A stretch of DNA of 10,125 nt from Lachnospiraceae bacterium (GCA_017958245.1 JAGDDC010000070.1:1-10125); one strand, 5' to 3'; positions 1 through 7,108 are shown, counted from the stretch's first letter. Numbers and translations are program-made. The notes: generated by a model not told the origin, from the letters alone.

Positions 1-311
1 CGGGCAAGGGGCAGTATATCGACAGATATCCCGGATACATCTTTAAAGATCTTGCATTCCGCTTCCCGAAAAAGATCATGCAGCCTCTTCTTGTTACGAT
101 CGATCCTTCGGATAAGCCGGTTGACCTTGTTACCCACAAGGGTGAAGAGTTTAATCTCTGCCTTGGCGGAGTTGTTATAGTTACTATCGGTGAAAAAAAG
201 ATTGAACTGCACGAGGGCGACAGCGTGTACTTCGATCCGATGATACCTCACGGGCAGGCATGCGGAAGTGATGTTCCGGCTACCTTCCTGACCATGATCG
301 CAGAGGTGTGA
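1..311 (+). CDS. Cupin-domain protein, C-terminal part (probable XRE/cupin transcriptional regulator)
   Basis: The reading frame is open from the left edge (first full codon at 3) to TGA at 309-311, so this is the last ~102 residues of a longer protein. The visible part is a small beta-rich RmlC-like cupin: HKGEEFNLCLGG, then a valine-rich strand, then LHEGDSVYFDPMIPHG. This matches the two conserved cupin motifs, with the closing Pro-His-Gly. In Firmicutes this kind of cupin end is typical of proteins with an N-terminal XRE helix-turn-helix, often encoded beside an AMP-dependent acyl-CoA synthetase, as here. The DNA-binding half would lie outside the window, so the regulator role is inference. 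The ATG at 78 lies inside the domain and is not a likely start. It probably senses a small ligand and controls the synthetase downstream. Confidence 0.8.
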   Translation, partial: GKGQYIDRYPGYIFKDLAFRFPKKIMQPLLVTIDPSDKPVDLVTHKGEEFNLCLGGVVIVTIGEKKIELHEGDSVYFDPMIPHGQACGSDVPATFLTMIAEV

Positions 312-413
312 CAGCCTCTTCGTGAGACTGTTCCGGTACGGCAAAAGAGCCGTCAGGCTCCGGTAACTGTCATGTGGAGAGGCGTTCCTTACGGAAACGG
401 ATGAAGGAAGAGG
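309..413 (+). other. Structured spacer with nested inverted repeats between cupin gene and synthetase
   Basis: Nested complementary segments can be read by eye: TGACAG (309-314, overlapping the stop codon) with CTGTCA (367-372); CCGG (333-336) with CCGG (360-363); ACGGC (338-342) with GCCGT (349-353). A separate small stem lies downstream: CGTTCC, loop TTAC, then GGAAACG with one bulge, at about 385-401. No T-run follows, so these are not convincing terminators. I match them to no known riboswitch. They may be an operator or leader structure, or chance. Confidence 0.3.
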
Positions 414-465
414 TCTTCGGCACCTAAAAAAGCATCAAAATGGGGATGGTTGGGGAATCATCGAT

Positions 466-473
466 AAGGAAGG
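466..473 (+). promoter_or_regulatory. Ribosome binding site of the acyl-CoA synthetase gene
   Basis: AAGGAAGG lies 9 bases upstream of the ATG at 483 and supports that start. Confidence 0.75.
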
Positions 474-482
474 TAATCTGTT

Positions 483-2165
483 ATGTTGGAAAAGTATCTT
501 CCCCGTACGGAATTTGATTCCTACGAGGATTTTAAGGCAAATTATAAAGTTAATATTCCCGAAAACTTTAATTTCGGATGGGATATAGTTGACGGATGGG
601 CGAAGGAGAAGCCGGAAAACAGGGCTCTTGTATGGTGTGATGATGACGGAGAGGAAAAAACCTTCACCTTTGAGCAGATGAGCAGACTGTCTAACAAGGC
701 TGCAAATTATTTTAAGACACTCGGGCTGCACAAGGGAAGTGTTGTAATGATGATCCTGCGCCGCAGATATGAATACTGGATATGTGCGACCGCACTTATC
801 AAGCTTGGGGTTATCATTATCCCGGGAACCCTGCAGCTTGTCACACATGACCTTGTATACAGGGCCAATGCGGCAGGGATCGAAATGTTCATCGCTCTTG
901 ACGATGATTTTGTGGTAAAACAGATAGAAGGCACACTGCCCGAGGCTCCGACAGTCAAACATATCATGCTTGCAAACGGGCACCGCGAGGGATGGCTCAA
1001 TCTCCATGACGGAATGGATGCGATGAGCGATGAGCTTAATAGACCCGAACCCGGCAGCAGTGAGGCAACAAAGAACAATGATGTGATGCAGATCTATTTT
1101 ACATCGGGCACGACAGGAATGCCCAAGATGGTCACACACAATTATCTGCATCCTCTGGGACATATAGTTACCGCTAAATACTGGCAGTGTGTTCAGGAGA
1201 ACAAGCTGCATATGAGCGTTTCGGATTCCGGCTGGGCAAAGTTCGGATGGGGCAAGATCTACGGTCAGTGGATCGCCGGAGCGACGGTATTCTGCTATGA
1301 CATGAAGAAATTCATCCCGACGAATCTTCTTCAGAAAATACAGGATTACAAGCTCACCACCTTCTGCGCGCCTCCCACCATGTACAGGTTCATGCTCCAG
1401 GAGGACGTGGGCTCCTACGACCTCTCAAGCGTGGAGAGATGGTGCACGGCAGGCGAGCCGCTGAACCCCGAGGTTGTAAACCGCTGGAGGGAATTCACGG
1501 GACACACCATAGCAGAGGGCTTCGGGCAGTCGGAGGGCACAGTCCTTCTGGCAAACTTCCCCTGGTTTGAGCCGAAGGCAGGTTCCATGGGCAAGCCCTC
1601 GCCCATATATGACATAAAGCTCTTAAACAGCGAAGGCGAGGAAGCAGAGGACGGTGAAGAGGGCGAGATCACCATCTGCAACCTGGACAAGGAGTACCCC
1701 GTAGGTCTCTTCGTCGGGTATTATCGCGACGAGAAGCTCACGAGCGAGGCGATAGGCAGCGGAGCCTACAACTTGAAGGACGTTGCCTGGAGAGACAGCG
1801 ACGGCCACTATTGGTTCGTCGGACGTCATGATGACGTGATCAAATGCTCGGGCTACAGGATAGGACCCTTCGAGGTCGAGAGTGCGCTGATCACCCACCC
1901 TGCGGTCGTAGAGTGCGCGATCACCGCAGCGCCCGACCCTATCAGGGGTCAGGTCGTCAAGGCCACCGTAGTGCTCGCGAAGGGATACGAGCCCTCGGAG
2001 GAGCTCACAAAGGAGCTTCAGAGCCACGTTAAGGCAAACACCGCTCCCTACAAGTACCCCAGGATCATCGAGTACGTCGCGGAGCTTCCGAAGACTCTGG
2101 GAGGCAAGATAAAGCGTGCCCAGATAAGAAACGAAGATATGGAAAAAGGGAAACATGAAGCATAA
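483..2165 (+). CDS. AMP-forming acyl-CoA synthetase (acetyl/medium-chain acyl-CoA ligase family)
   Basis: A 560-residue cytosolic enzyme of the ANL adenylating superfamily. It would activate a carboxylic acid with ATP to an acyl-AMP and transfer the acyl group to CoA. Seen: P-loop YFTSGTTGMPK at residues 205-215, the DSGWAKFGWGKIYGQW stretch at 248-263 typical of the acetyl/medium-chain branch, GFGQSEGT at 346-353, and GRHDDVIKCSGYRIGPFEVE at 447-466. The C-terminal catalytic lysine is K542 in PKTLGGKIKR. All core motifs and the normal family length are present, so it should be active. The acyl substrate cannot be told from sequence; short or medium-chain or aromatic acids are possible. It follows the cupin gene and overlaps the lipoprotein gene by 11 bases. 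Codon use differs sharply between the 5' and 3' halves (see findings). Confidence 0.92.
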   Translation: MLEKYLPRTEFDSYEDFKANYKVNIPENFNFGWDIVDGWAKEKPENRALVWCDDDGEEKTFTFEQMSRLSNKAANYFKTLGLHKGSVVMMILRRRYEYWICATALIKLGVIIIPGTLQLVTHDLVYRANAAGIEMFIALDDDFVVKQIEGTLPEAPTVKHIMLANGHREGWLNLHDGMDAMSDELNRPEPGSSEATKNNDVMQIYFTSGTTGMPKMVTHNYLHPLGHIVTAKYWQCVQENKLHMSVSDSGWAKFGWGKIYGQWIAGATVFCYDMKKFIPTNLLQKIQDYKLTTFCAPPTMYRFMLQEDVGSYDLSSVERWCTAGEPLNPEVVNRWREFTGHTIAEGFGQSEGTVLLANFPWFEPKAGSMGKPSPIYDIKLLNSEGEEAEDGEEGEITICNLDKEYPVGLFVGYYRDEKLTSEAIGSGAYNLKDVAWRDSDGHYWFVGRHDDVIKCSGYRIGPFEVESALITHPAVVECAITAAPDPIRGQVVKATVVLAKGYEPSEELTKELQSHVKANTAPYKYPRIIEYVAELPKTLGGKIKRAQIRNEDMEKGKHEA

Positions 2166-2997
2166 GTTTTTTCTCGGACTGATCGCTGTCATGGCCGCAG
2201 CTCTCCTTGTCTCGTGCAAGGGAAAGAGCGAGCTTGACACGGCCATGGAGCTCTACGGCAGCTCCGATTATGAGGGCGCTCTGCCCCATTTCGAAGCCGC
2301 CGTCTCTGAGGAGGGAGCGAAGCCCTTTGCCGCGCTTTACTACTGCTTTGATCTGCACATCCTCTCAAGGTACGGGGAGTGCAGGGACGAGGCGCAAAAG
2401 ATAGTGAGCGCGGAGTCTTTCGAGGAGATGTCCTCGAAAGAGAAGAGGGACGCCTTCTTTCTTCTGGCAAGCTCATCTTACAGGCTGGGAGACTATCGCG
2501 CCGCGATAGACAACTATAGGGAGATGAAGCTTCTGACATCCGATCCCGCGGTCAGGGACAACATAGACCAGTGCGTCCTTCGAAGCTTTACGGAGCTTTT
2601 CGCAAATGAAGCGGAGAACGGGAGTACGGAGCTCGCCTCCGTCTACGACGAGTTCGCCTCCTACACGAAGGAGTGCGACAAGGCTCTGTGCGGCGCCGTC
2701 TACGAGTTCATGGCGGGGATGAGCATCTATATGTACGACTCTCTGCCCGAGGGCAGGAACCGGGAGGACTCATATCTCGACAGGGCCGAGGAGTATGTCG
2801 GGCTCGCGAAGAGGTATGAAGACAGCCTCGAGAAGAACCTCCTGCGCTACGACGTGATCATAGCGGAGAGGAGAGGAAAGACCGAGGTGGCTTACAAGCT
2901 CCTCGACGTGTTCCTGACTCATTTCCCGGACGACGAGTCCGCGTCTTTGGAACGAAGCTTCCTTGAAGACCGCATGAAAGCCGGAGAGGGGGACTGA
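2155..2997 (+). CDS. TPR-repeat lipoprotein of unknown function
   Basis: 280 residues. The N-terminus has Lys residues, a hydrophobic stretch (residues 5-19) and the lipobox LVSC with Cys21. This predicts signal peptidase II processing and lipid anchoring on the outer face of the membrane. The rest is acidic and helical, with tetratricopeptide-like units: about 30-55 (YGSSDYEGALPHFEAA), 100-125 (YRLGDYRAAIDNYREM) and a probable one at about 205-255. TPRs usually bind other proteins; no enzymatic motif is visible and I do not recognise the family. The start ATG overlaps the end of the synthetase gene, with a purine-rich ribosome site (about 2141-2150) inside that gene, and hflX starts 2 bases after the stop. 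The three genes are therefore probably translationally coupled, though no functional link to either neighbour is evident. Confidence 0.82.
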   Translation: MKHKFFLGLIAVMAAALLVSCKGKSELDTAMELYGSSDYEGALPHFEAAVSEEGAKPFAALYYCFDLHILSRYGECRDEAQKIVSAESFEEMSSKEKRDAFFLLASSSYRLGDYRAAIDNYREMKLLTSDPAVRDNIDQCVLRSFTELFANEAENGSTELASVYDEFASYTKECDKALCGAVYEFMAGMSIYMYDSLPEGRNREDSYLDRAEEYVGLAKRYEDSLEKNLLRYDVIIAERRGKTEVAYKLLDVFLTHFPDDESASLERSFLEDRMKAGEGD

Positions 2998-2999
2998 CT

Positions 3000-4268
3000 T
3001 TGTTTGATACTCACGAGAGAAAAGAGAACGTCATACTTGTCGGCATAAGCATAAACGAGAGGGATGACGCGAAGGAATCCATGGACGAGCTCGAGGAGCT
3101 CGTGAGGACGGCGGGGGCGAACTGCTCGGGCCGCGTCCTCCAGGTCAGGGAGAGCGTGCATCCCGGGACATACATAGGAAAGGGAAAGATCGAGGAGTTA
3201 AAGGAGCTCATAGATTCCTTCGAGGGAGCGGAGTCGATCGACGGTATCGTCTGCGACGACGAGCTCTCGCCGGCCCAGATGAAGAACCTCGAGGAGGAGC
3301 TGGGCGTCAAGGTCTGTGACAGGACGATGCTCATACTCGACATATTTGCGCTGCATGCGACCACCGGAGAGGGAAAGCTGCAGGTCGAGCTCGCTCAGCA
3401 GAAGTACCGCTCGGCGAGGCTCATAGGCATGAGGAACCTCTCGAGGCTCGGCGGAGGCATAGGAACGAGAGGCCCCGGCGAGAAGAAGCTTGAGACGGAC
3501 CGAAGGATCATAAAGGAGAGGATTTCCTTCCTCTCATCGGAACTCAAGGCACTCAAGGAAAACAGGGAGGTCACGAGGGCTCTGCGCTCGAGATCGGGCA
3601 TCCCCGTGGTGGCCATAGTGGGCTACACAAACTCAGGGAAGTCAACGCTCTTAAATCACCTGACGGGAGCGGGCGTCCTGGAGGAGGACATGCTCTTTGC
3701 AACGCTCGACCCCACGACCAGGAACCTGGAGCTTGAGAGCGGGCAGCAGGTGCTCATGACCGATACGGTCGGCTTCATAAGAAAGCTTCCGCACCACCTC
3801 ATAGAGGCCTTCAGGTCGACGCTTGAGGAGGCGAAGTACGCCGATGTCATACTGCATGTGGTCGACGCTTCGAACGAGATGGCTTACGTCCAGATGCACA
3901 TAGTCTACGAGACGCTCAAACACTTGGGCGTCGGGGACAAGCCAGTGATAACCGTCTTCAACAAGCAGGATCTCGAGGCGGCAGACAGCTCGCTCAAAGA
4001 CCTCAAGGCCGACAGAACGGTCAGGATATCCGCGAAGACGGGCGAGGGAGTCGGAGAGCTCCTGTCCCACAGAGAGAGCATATTGAGGGAGAATAAGACC
4101 TTCATGAGGCTGCTGATCCCGTTCAGCGAGGGCGGAGCGCTCGCGCAGATCAGGGAGAGGGGACAGCTCGCATGCGAGGAATACAGGGACAACGGAACCT
4201 ATGTCGAGGCATATCTGCCCCCCGACGTTGCAGGAAGGATGAAGGGCTTTTCTACCACGCAAGAATGA
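3000..4268 (+). CDS. hflX: GTPase HflX, TTG start
   Basis: 422 residues, the usual length for HflX, a TRAFAC-class GTPase that binds the 50S subunit and splits stalled or stress-inactivated ribosomes. Seen: the N-terminal HflX domain (about 10-110, with HPGTYIGKGKIEEL at 54-67), the glycine-rich linker RLGGGIGTRGPGEKKLETDRR (149-169), then the G domain. G-domain motifs are G1 GYTNSGKS 208-215, G2 FATLDPTTR 233-241, G3 DTVG 255-258, G4 NKQD 321-324 and G5 SAK 344-346. A short C-terminal domain follows. The start is TTG at 3000: a purine-rich GGAGAGGGGG (about 2982-2991) sits 8 bases upstream, and the first in-frame ATG (residue 28) would remove the conserved first strand. Packed behind the lipoprotein gene; a terminator hairpin follows. 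Confidence 0.95.
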   Translation: MFDTHERKENVILVGISINERDDAKESMDELEELVRTAGANCSGRVLQVRESVHPGTYIGKGKIEELKELIDSFEGAESIDGIVCDDELSPAQMKNLEEELGVKVCDRTMLILDIFALHATTGEGKLQVELAQQKYRSARLIGMRNLSRLGGGIGTRGPGEKKLETDRRIIKERISFLSSELKALKENREVTRALRSRSGIPVVAIVGYTNSGKSTLLNHLTGAGVLEEDMLFATLDPTTRNLELESGQQVLMTDTVGFIRKLPHHLIEAFRSTLEEAKYADVILHVVDASNEMAYVQMHIVYETLKHLGVGDKPVITVFNKQDLEAADSSLKDLKADRTVRISAKTGEGVGELLSHRESILRENKTFMRLLIPFSEGGALAQIRERGQLACEEYRDNGTYVEAYLPPDVAGRMKGFSTTQE

Positions 4269-4342
4269 TGTGGGAAAAACATAAACAATCTCTAAAATAA
4301 TCAGAATACCATCCGGGCAAAAGAGAATATTCTAAATACAAA

Positions 4343-4358
4343 ACACTATATGTTGTAT
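4343..4358 (+). promoter_or_regulatory. NrdR box 1 (operator of nrdD)
   Basis: ACACTATATGTTGTAT agrees with the published NrdR box acaCwAtATaTwGtgt at 14 of 16 positions, including all the capital (most conserved) ones. NrdR is the ATP-cone repressor of ribonucleotide reductase genes, and the next gene is nrdD. It forms a tandem pair with the site at 4375-4390. Confidence 0.75.
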
Positions 4359-4374
4359 GAGGACGAAAGTCCTG

Positions 4375-4390
4375 CATATATATATAGTGT
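4375..4390 (+). promoter_or_regulatory. NrdR box 2 (operator of nrdD)
   Basis: CATATATATATAGTGT matches the NrdR box at 12 of 16 positions. The right-hand 12 bases are perfect and the left ACAC half is degenerate. The gap to box 1 is 16 bases, giving a 32 bp repeat, about three helical turns, which is the known spacing of NrdR box pairs. It ends 6 bases upstream of the -35 element of the nrdD promoter, well placed for repression. Confidence 0.72.
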
Positions 4391-4396
4391 TTTTTG

Positions 4397-4425
4397 TTGA
4401 CTTTGCTTCTTGATTCTGATACAAT
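4397..4425 (+). promoter_or_regulatory. Sigma-A promoter of nrdD
   Basis: -35 TTGACT (4397-4402), 17-base spacer, -10 TACAAT (4420-4425) with an extended-10 TG at 4417-4418. Each hexamer is 5 of 6 to consensus. Transcription would start near 4432, giving a leader of about 70 bases. That leader contains GGTC/GACC segments and a G5T6 stretch, but no structure I recognise. Confidence 0.8.
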
Positions 4426-4490
4426 GAACATATAAGCGGTCGGGGGTTTTTTCGCTTTCGCGCAGACCACGAAATATCAGGCTTAGCATG

Positions 4491-4496
4491 AAAGGA
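4491..4496 (+). promoter_or_regulatory. Ribosome binding site of nrdD
   Basis: AAAGGA, 7 bases before the ATG at 4504, supports that start. Confidence 0.7.
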
Positions 4497-4503
4497 TGAT
4501 ACT

Positions 4504-6984
4504 ATGGAGATGTTCAGTGTACAAAAACGAGACGGGGAGATGGCCGAATTTGATCTCGGAAAGATCAGTCAGGCAGTCAAGAAAGCGTTCAACGCGACGG
4601 AGAAGTTATACAACGAGGATATAATCAATCTCATCGCGCTTCGCGTCACCTCGGACTTTCAAAATAAGATAAAGGACGGCAAGGTGTCGGTCGAGGATAT
4701 ACAGGACAGCGTTGAGGAAGTCCTCAACCAGACCGGCTACATAGAGGTTGCCAAGGCATACATCCTCTACAGAAAGAACCGCGAGAAGATAAGAAACATG
4801 AAGTCTACGATCCTCGACTACAAGGAGATCGTAAACAGCTACGTGAAGGAGGAGGACTGGAGAGTCAAGGAGAACTCTACGGTCACATATTCCGTCGGCG
4901 GACTGATCCTTCACAATTCCGGATCGATCACAGCCAACTACTGGCTTTCAGAGATATATGACGCGGAGATCGCTGCCGCTCACCGCAACGCAGACATCCA
5001 CATCCATGATCTTTCGATGCTCACCGGATACTGCGCGGGCTGGTCGCTCAGACAGCTCATAAAGGAAGGCCTCGGCGGCATCCCCGGGAAGATCACCTCT
5101 TCCCCCGCAAAGCACCTCTCGACTCTGTGCAACCAGATGGTCAACTTCCTTGGGATCATGCAGAACGAGTGGGCAGGAGCTCAGGCTTTTTCCTCGTTTG
5201 ACACTTACCTGGCTCCTTTTGTAAAGATAGACAACCTTTCGTACCATGAGGTAAAGCAGTGCATCCAGTGCTTCATTTACGGAGTCAACACGCCCAGCAG
5301 ATGGGGCACACAGGCGCCCTTCTCCAACATAACGCTCGACTGGACGGTTCCCGCAGACCTTGCGGATCTGCCCTGCATCATCGGCGGCAAGGAAGTTGAC
5401 TTCTGCTACAAGGATTGCAAGAAGGAGATGGATCTCGTCAACAAGGCTTTCCTCGAGATCATGATCGAGGGAGATGCCAACGGGCGCGGATTCCAGTATC
5501 CCATCCCGACCTATTCGATCACAAAGGATTTCGACTGGTCGGATACGGAGAACAACAGGCTGCTCTTCGAGATGACGGCAAAGTACGGAACGCCTTATTT
5601 CTCGAACTACATCAACTCCGACATGGAGCCTTCGGATGTTCGAAGCATGTGCTGCAGGCTCAGACTTGACCTCAGAGAGCTCCGCAAGAAGTCCGGCGGA
5701 TTCTTCGGATCGGGCGAGAGCACCGGTTCCGTGGGCGTTGTCACGATCAACATGCCCAGGATCGCTTACCGCTCCGCAAACGAGCACGAGTTCTTCCTCC
5801 GCCTTGACCGCATGATGGACCTCGCAGCCCGCTCGCTCAAGGTGAAGAGAGAGATCATCACAAAGCTCCTCGACGAGGGACTCTATCCCTACACCAAGAG
5901 ATACCTCGGGACCTTCAACAACCATTTCTCGACGATCGGTCTCGTGGGTATGAACGAAGTGGGACTCAACGCGTGCTGGATCGGCAAAGACCTCACGTCC
6001 CCCGAGACGCAGGCTTTCACCGTCAAGGTGCTCAACCACATGAGAGAGAGACTTTCCGATTATCAGGAGATGTACGGAGACCTCTACAACCTTGAGGCTA
6101 CACCTGCAGAGAGCACGAGCTACAGGCTTGCAAAGCACGACAGGAAGCAGTGGCCCGACATCAAGACAGCGGGCACGAGAGGAGACACTCCTTACTATAC
6201 GAACAGCTCGCACCTTCCGGTCGAGTTCTCGGAGGACATCTTCGCAGCGCTCGACATCCAGGACAAGCTTCAGACTCTTTACACCTCGGGTACCGTGTTC
6301 CACGCGTTCCTCGGTGAGAAGCTTCCCGACTGGAAGGCTGCCGCAAAGCTTGTGAGGACTATAGCTGAGAACTACCAGCTTCCTTACTACACGCTCTCGC
6401 CTACGTACTCGATATGTAAGGACCACGGCTATATAGCGGGCAACGCATCCAAGTGCCCCGTTTGCGGTGAGCCTGTCGAGGTATACAGCCGTATAACAGG
6501 ATACTACAGACCCGTTCAGAACTGGAACGCCGGCAAGTCCCAGGAGTTCAGGAACAGAACGACATACGACATCTCGAAATCGAGCTGGGACCGCATGAAG
6601 ACTGCAGAGCCCGTGGACCTTGAGGCTTTCAGGAGCAATGTGACGAACGCAGAGATAAAGCTCTCCGGGAAGGCAGATCCGGATCTGATCGAGAAGGCAG
6701 TCTCAGAGGGCAAGGGGGAGCCCGGAGTGGCTGCGGAGGACGTAGTTCCTACCATGTACGTCAAAGATCATTGCCCGAAGTGTAAGGGAGCGGAGCAGAG
6801 ATTCAAGATCGCAGGTATCAGATTTATCGAAGTTAACTTGAGCAAGGACCTCGAGAAGGCAAGAGAACTCGAGATCACACAGACACCGACGATCATCGAT
6901 CCCGATGGGACGAGATATGTCGGGGAGTCCGCAGCAGTCGAGTGGATGAAGAAACACGGCTGCATGGAGACAGCAAAGGTATGA
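4504..6984 (+). CDS. nrdD: Class III anaerobic ribonucleotide reductase NrdD with fused C-terminal glutaredoxin-like domain
   Basis: 826 residues. Reduces ribonucleoside triphosphates to dNTPs without oxygen, using a glycyl radical. Domains seen: an ATP-cone allosteric domain (about 3-93, with KRDG at 8-11), the NrdD barrel (about 105-690), then an extension. MCCR (382-385) lies where the thiol-dependent NrdD group carries its active-site cysteines. The zinc site is C638, H641, C651, C654. The glycyl-radical motif RITGYYRPVQNWN (663-675) puts the radical on G666. NrdD proteins normally end soon after this motif. Here a linker (about 690-747) leads to a glutaredoxin/NrdH-like fold (748-819) with the redox motif C757-PK-C760 and the cis-proline TP at 794-795. 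The fusion suggests a built-in disulfide reductant rather than formate. An NrdR-type promoter lies upstream and a thioredoxin-reductase-like gene downstream. The activase NrdG needed to make the radical is not in the window. Confidence 0.95.
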   Translation: MEMFSVQKRDGEMAEFDLGKISQAVKKAFNATEKLYNEDIINLIALRVTSDFQNKIKDGKVSVEDIQDSVEEVLNQTGYIEVAKAYILYRKNREKIRNMKSTILDYKEIVNSYVKEEDWRVKENSTVTYSVGGLILHNSGSITANYWLSEIYDAEIAAAHRNADIHIHDLSMLTGYCAGWSLRQLIKEGLGGIPGKITSSPAKHLSTLCNQMVNFLGIMQNEWAGAQAFSSFDTYLAPFVKIDNLSYHEVKQCIQCFIYGVNTPSRWGTQAPFSNITLDWTVPADLADLPCIIGGKEVDFCYKDCKKEMDLVNKAFLEIMIEGDANGRGFQYPIPTYSITKDFDWSDTENNRLLFEMTAKYGTPYFSNYINSDMEPSDVRSMCCRLRLDLRELRKKSGGFFGSGESTGSVGVVTINMPRIAYRSANEHEFFLRLDRMMDLAARSLKVKREIITKLLDEGLYPYTKRYLGTFNNHFSTIGLVGMNEVGLNACWIGKDLTSPETQAFTVKVLNHMRERLSDYQEMYGDLYNLEATPAESTSYRLAKHDRKQWPDIKTAGTRGDTPYYTNSSHLPVEFSEDIFAALDIQDKLQTLYTSGTVFHAFLGEKLPDWKAAAKLVRTIAENYQLPYYTLSPTYSICKDHGYIAGNASKCPVCGEPVEVYSRITGYYRPVQNWNAGKSQEFRNRTTYDISKSSWDRMKTAEPVDLEAFRSNVTNAEIKLSGKADPDLIEKAVSEGKGEPGVAAEDVVPTMYVKDHCPKCKGAEQRFKIAGIRFIEVNLSKDLEKARELEITQTPTIIDPDGTRYVGESAAVEWMKKHGCMETAKV

Positions 6985-7001
6985 CATGACATAGTGGAGA
7001 T

Positions 7002-7043
7002 ATCCCCCACCTGTAGAACTTCTTCAGGGCGGGGGATTCTTTT
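7002..7043 (+). terminator. Rho-independent terminator or attenuator after nrdD
   Basis: ATCCCCC (7002-7008) pairs with GGGGGAT (7031-7037). The stem continues through CCTG/CAGG-type pairing with one mismatch and one bulge around an 11-base loop. A T-rich tail, TTCTTTT (7037-7043), follows. The GC-rich stem base is typical of a terminator. As I see no clear promoter before the next gene, it may act as a leaky attenuator that lowers reductase expression relative to nrdD. Confidence 0.65.
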
Positions 7044-7054
7044 GTGTGAGGAGC

Positions 7055-7085
7055 GAACGTTCAACTCGCGGCAGAAGTCCGCGAG
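7055..7085 (+). repeat. Palindrome and inverted repeat in the reductase leader
   Basis: GAACGTTC (7055-7062) is a perfect 8-base palindrome. It is followed by CTCGCGG (7065-7071) and CCGCGAG (7079-7085), a perfect 7 bp inverted repeat with a 7-base loop. No T-run follows. It may be an operator, an mRNA-stabilising hairpin or chance. Confidence 0.4.
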
Positions 7086-7101
7086 AAGAACATACCGGGA
7101 G

Positions 7102-7108
7102 AAAGGAG
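7102..7108 (+). promoter_or_regulatory. Ribosome binding site that fixes the reductase start
   Basis: AAAGGAG lies 6 bases before the ATG at 7115. The frame is open further upstream, from GTG 7046, but those 23 codons lie over the hairpin region and precede the universal FAD-binding N-terminus, so 7115 is preferred. Confidence 0.8.

Larger units (their letters stand above)
4340..4395 (+). terminator. Probable Rho-independent terminator of the hflX operon, overlapping the NrdR boxes
   Basis: A long imperfect hairpin: outer arms ACACTATATG (4343-4352) and ATATATAGTGT (4380-4390), a middle stem interrupted by single-base bulges, an inner AGGAC/GTCCT stem (4360-4364 / 4369-4373) closed by a GAAA tetraloop (4365-4368), and a T-run at 4390-4395. 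About twenty base pairs form in total. The base of the stem is AT-rich, less typical of a strong terminator. The As at 4340-4343 could extend the stem and allow weak activity in the opposite direction. The same bases carry the NrdR boxes. Confidence 0.65.

Noticed and set aside
435..1211. 258-codon open frame on the - strand
   Set aside because: Antisense to the synthetase gene with its intact P-loop frame; no ribosome site or family resemblance.
4324..4333. AGAATATTCT palindrome before the terminator
   Set aside because: A perfect 10-base palindrome, but AT-rich and isolated; nothing ties it to a known regulator.
4252..4470. 72-codon open frame on the - strand in the hflX-nrdD gap
   Set aside because: It covers the terminator, NrdR boxes and nrdD promoter and resembles no protein; chance frame in AT-rich DNA.
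4432..4503. Riboswitch in the nrdD leader
   Set aside because: About 70 bases with only a weak GGTC/GACC pairing and a G5T6 stretch; too short for a cobalamin riboswitch and no conserved core seen.
4948..6426. 492-codon open frame on the - strand
   Set aside because: Lies entirely antisense to the conserved nrdD core. No recognisable domain, Arg/Val/Leu-rich composition typical of frames opposite a GC3-rich gene.
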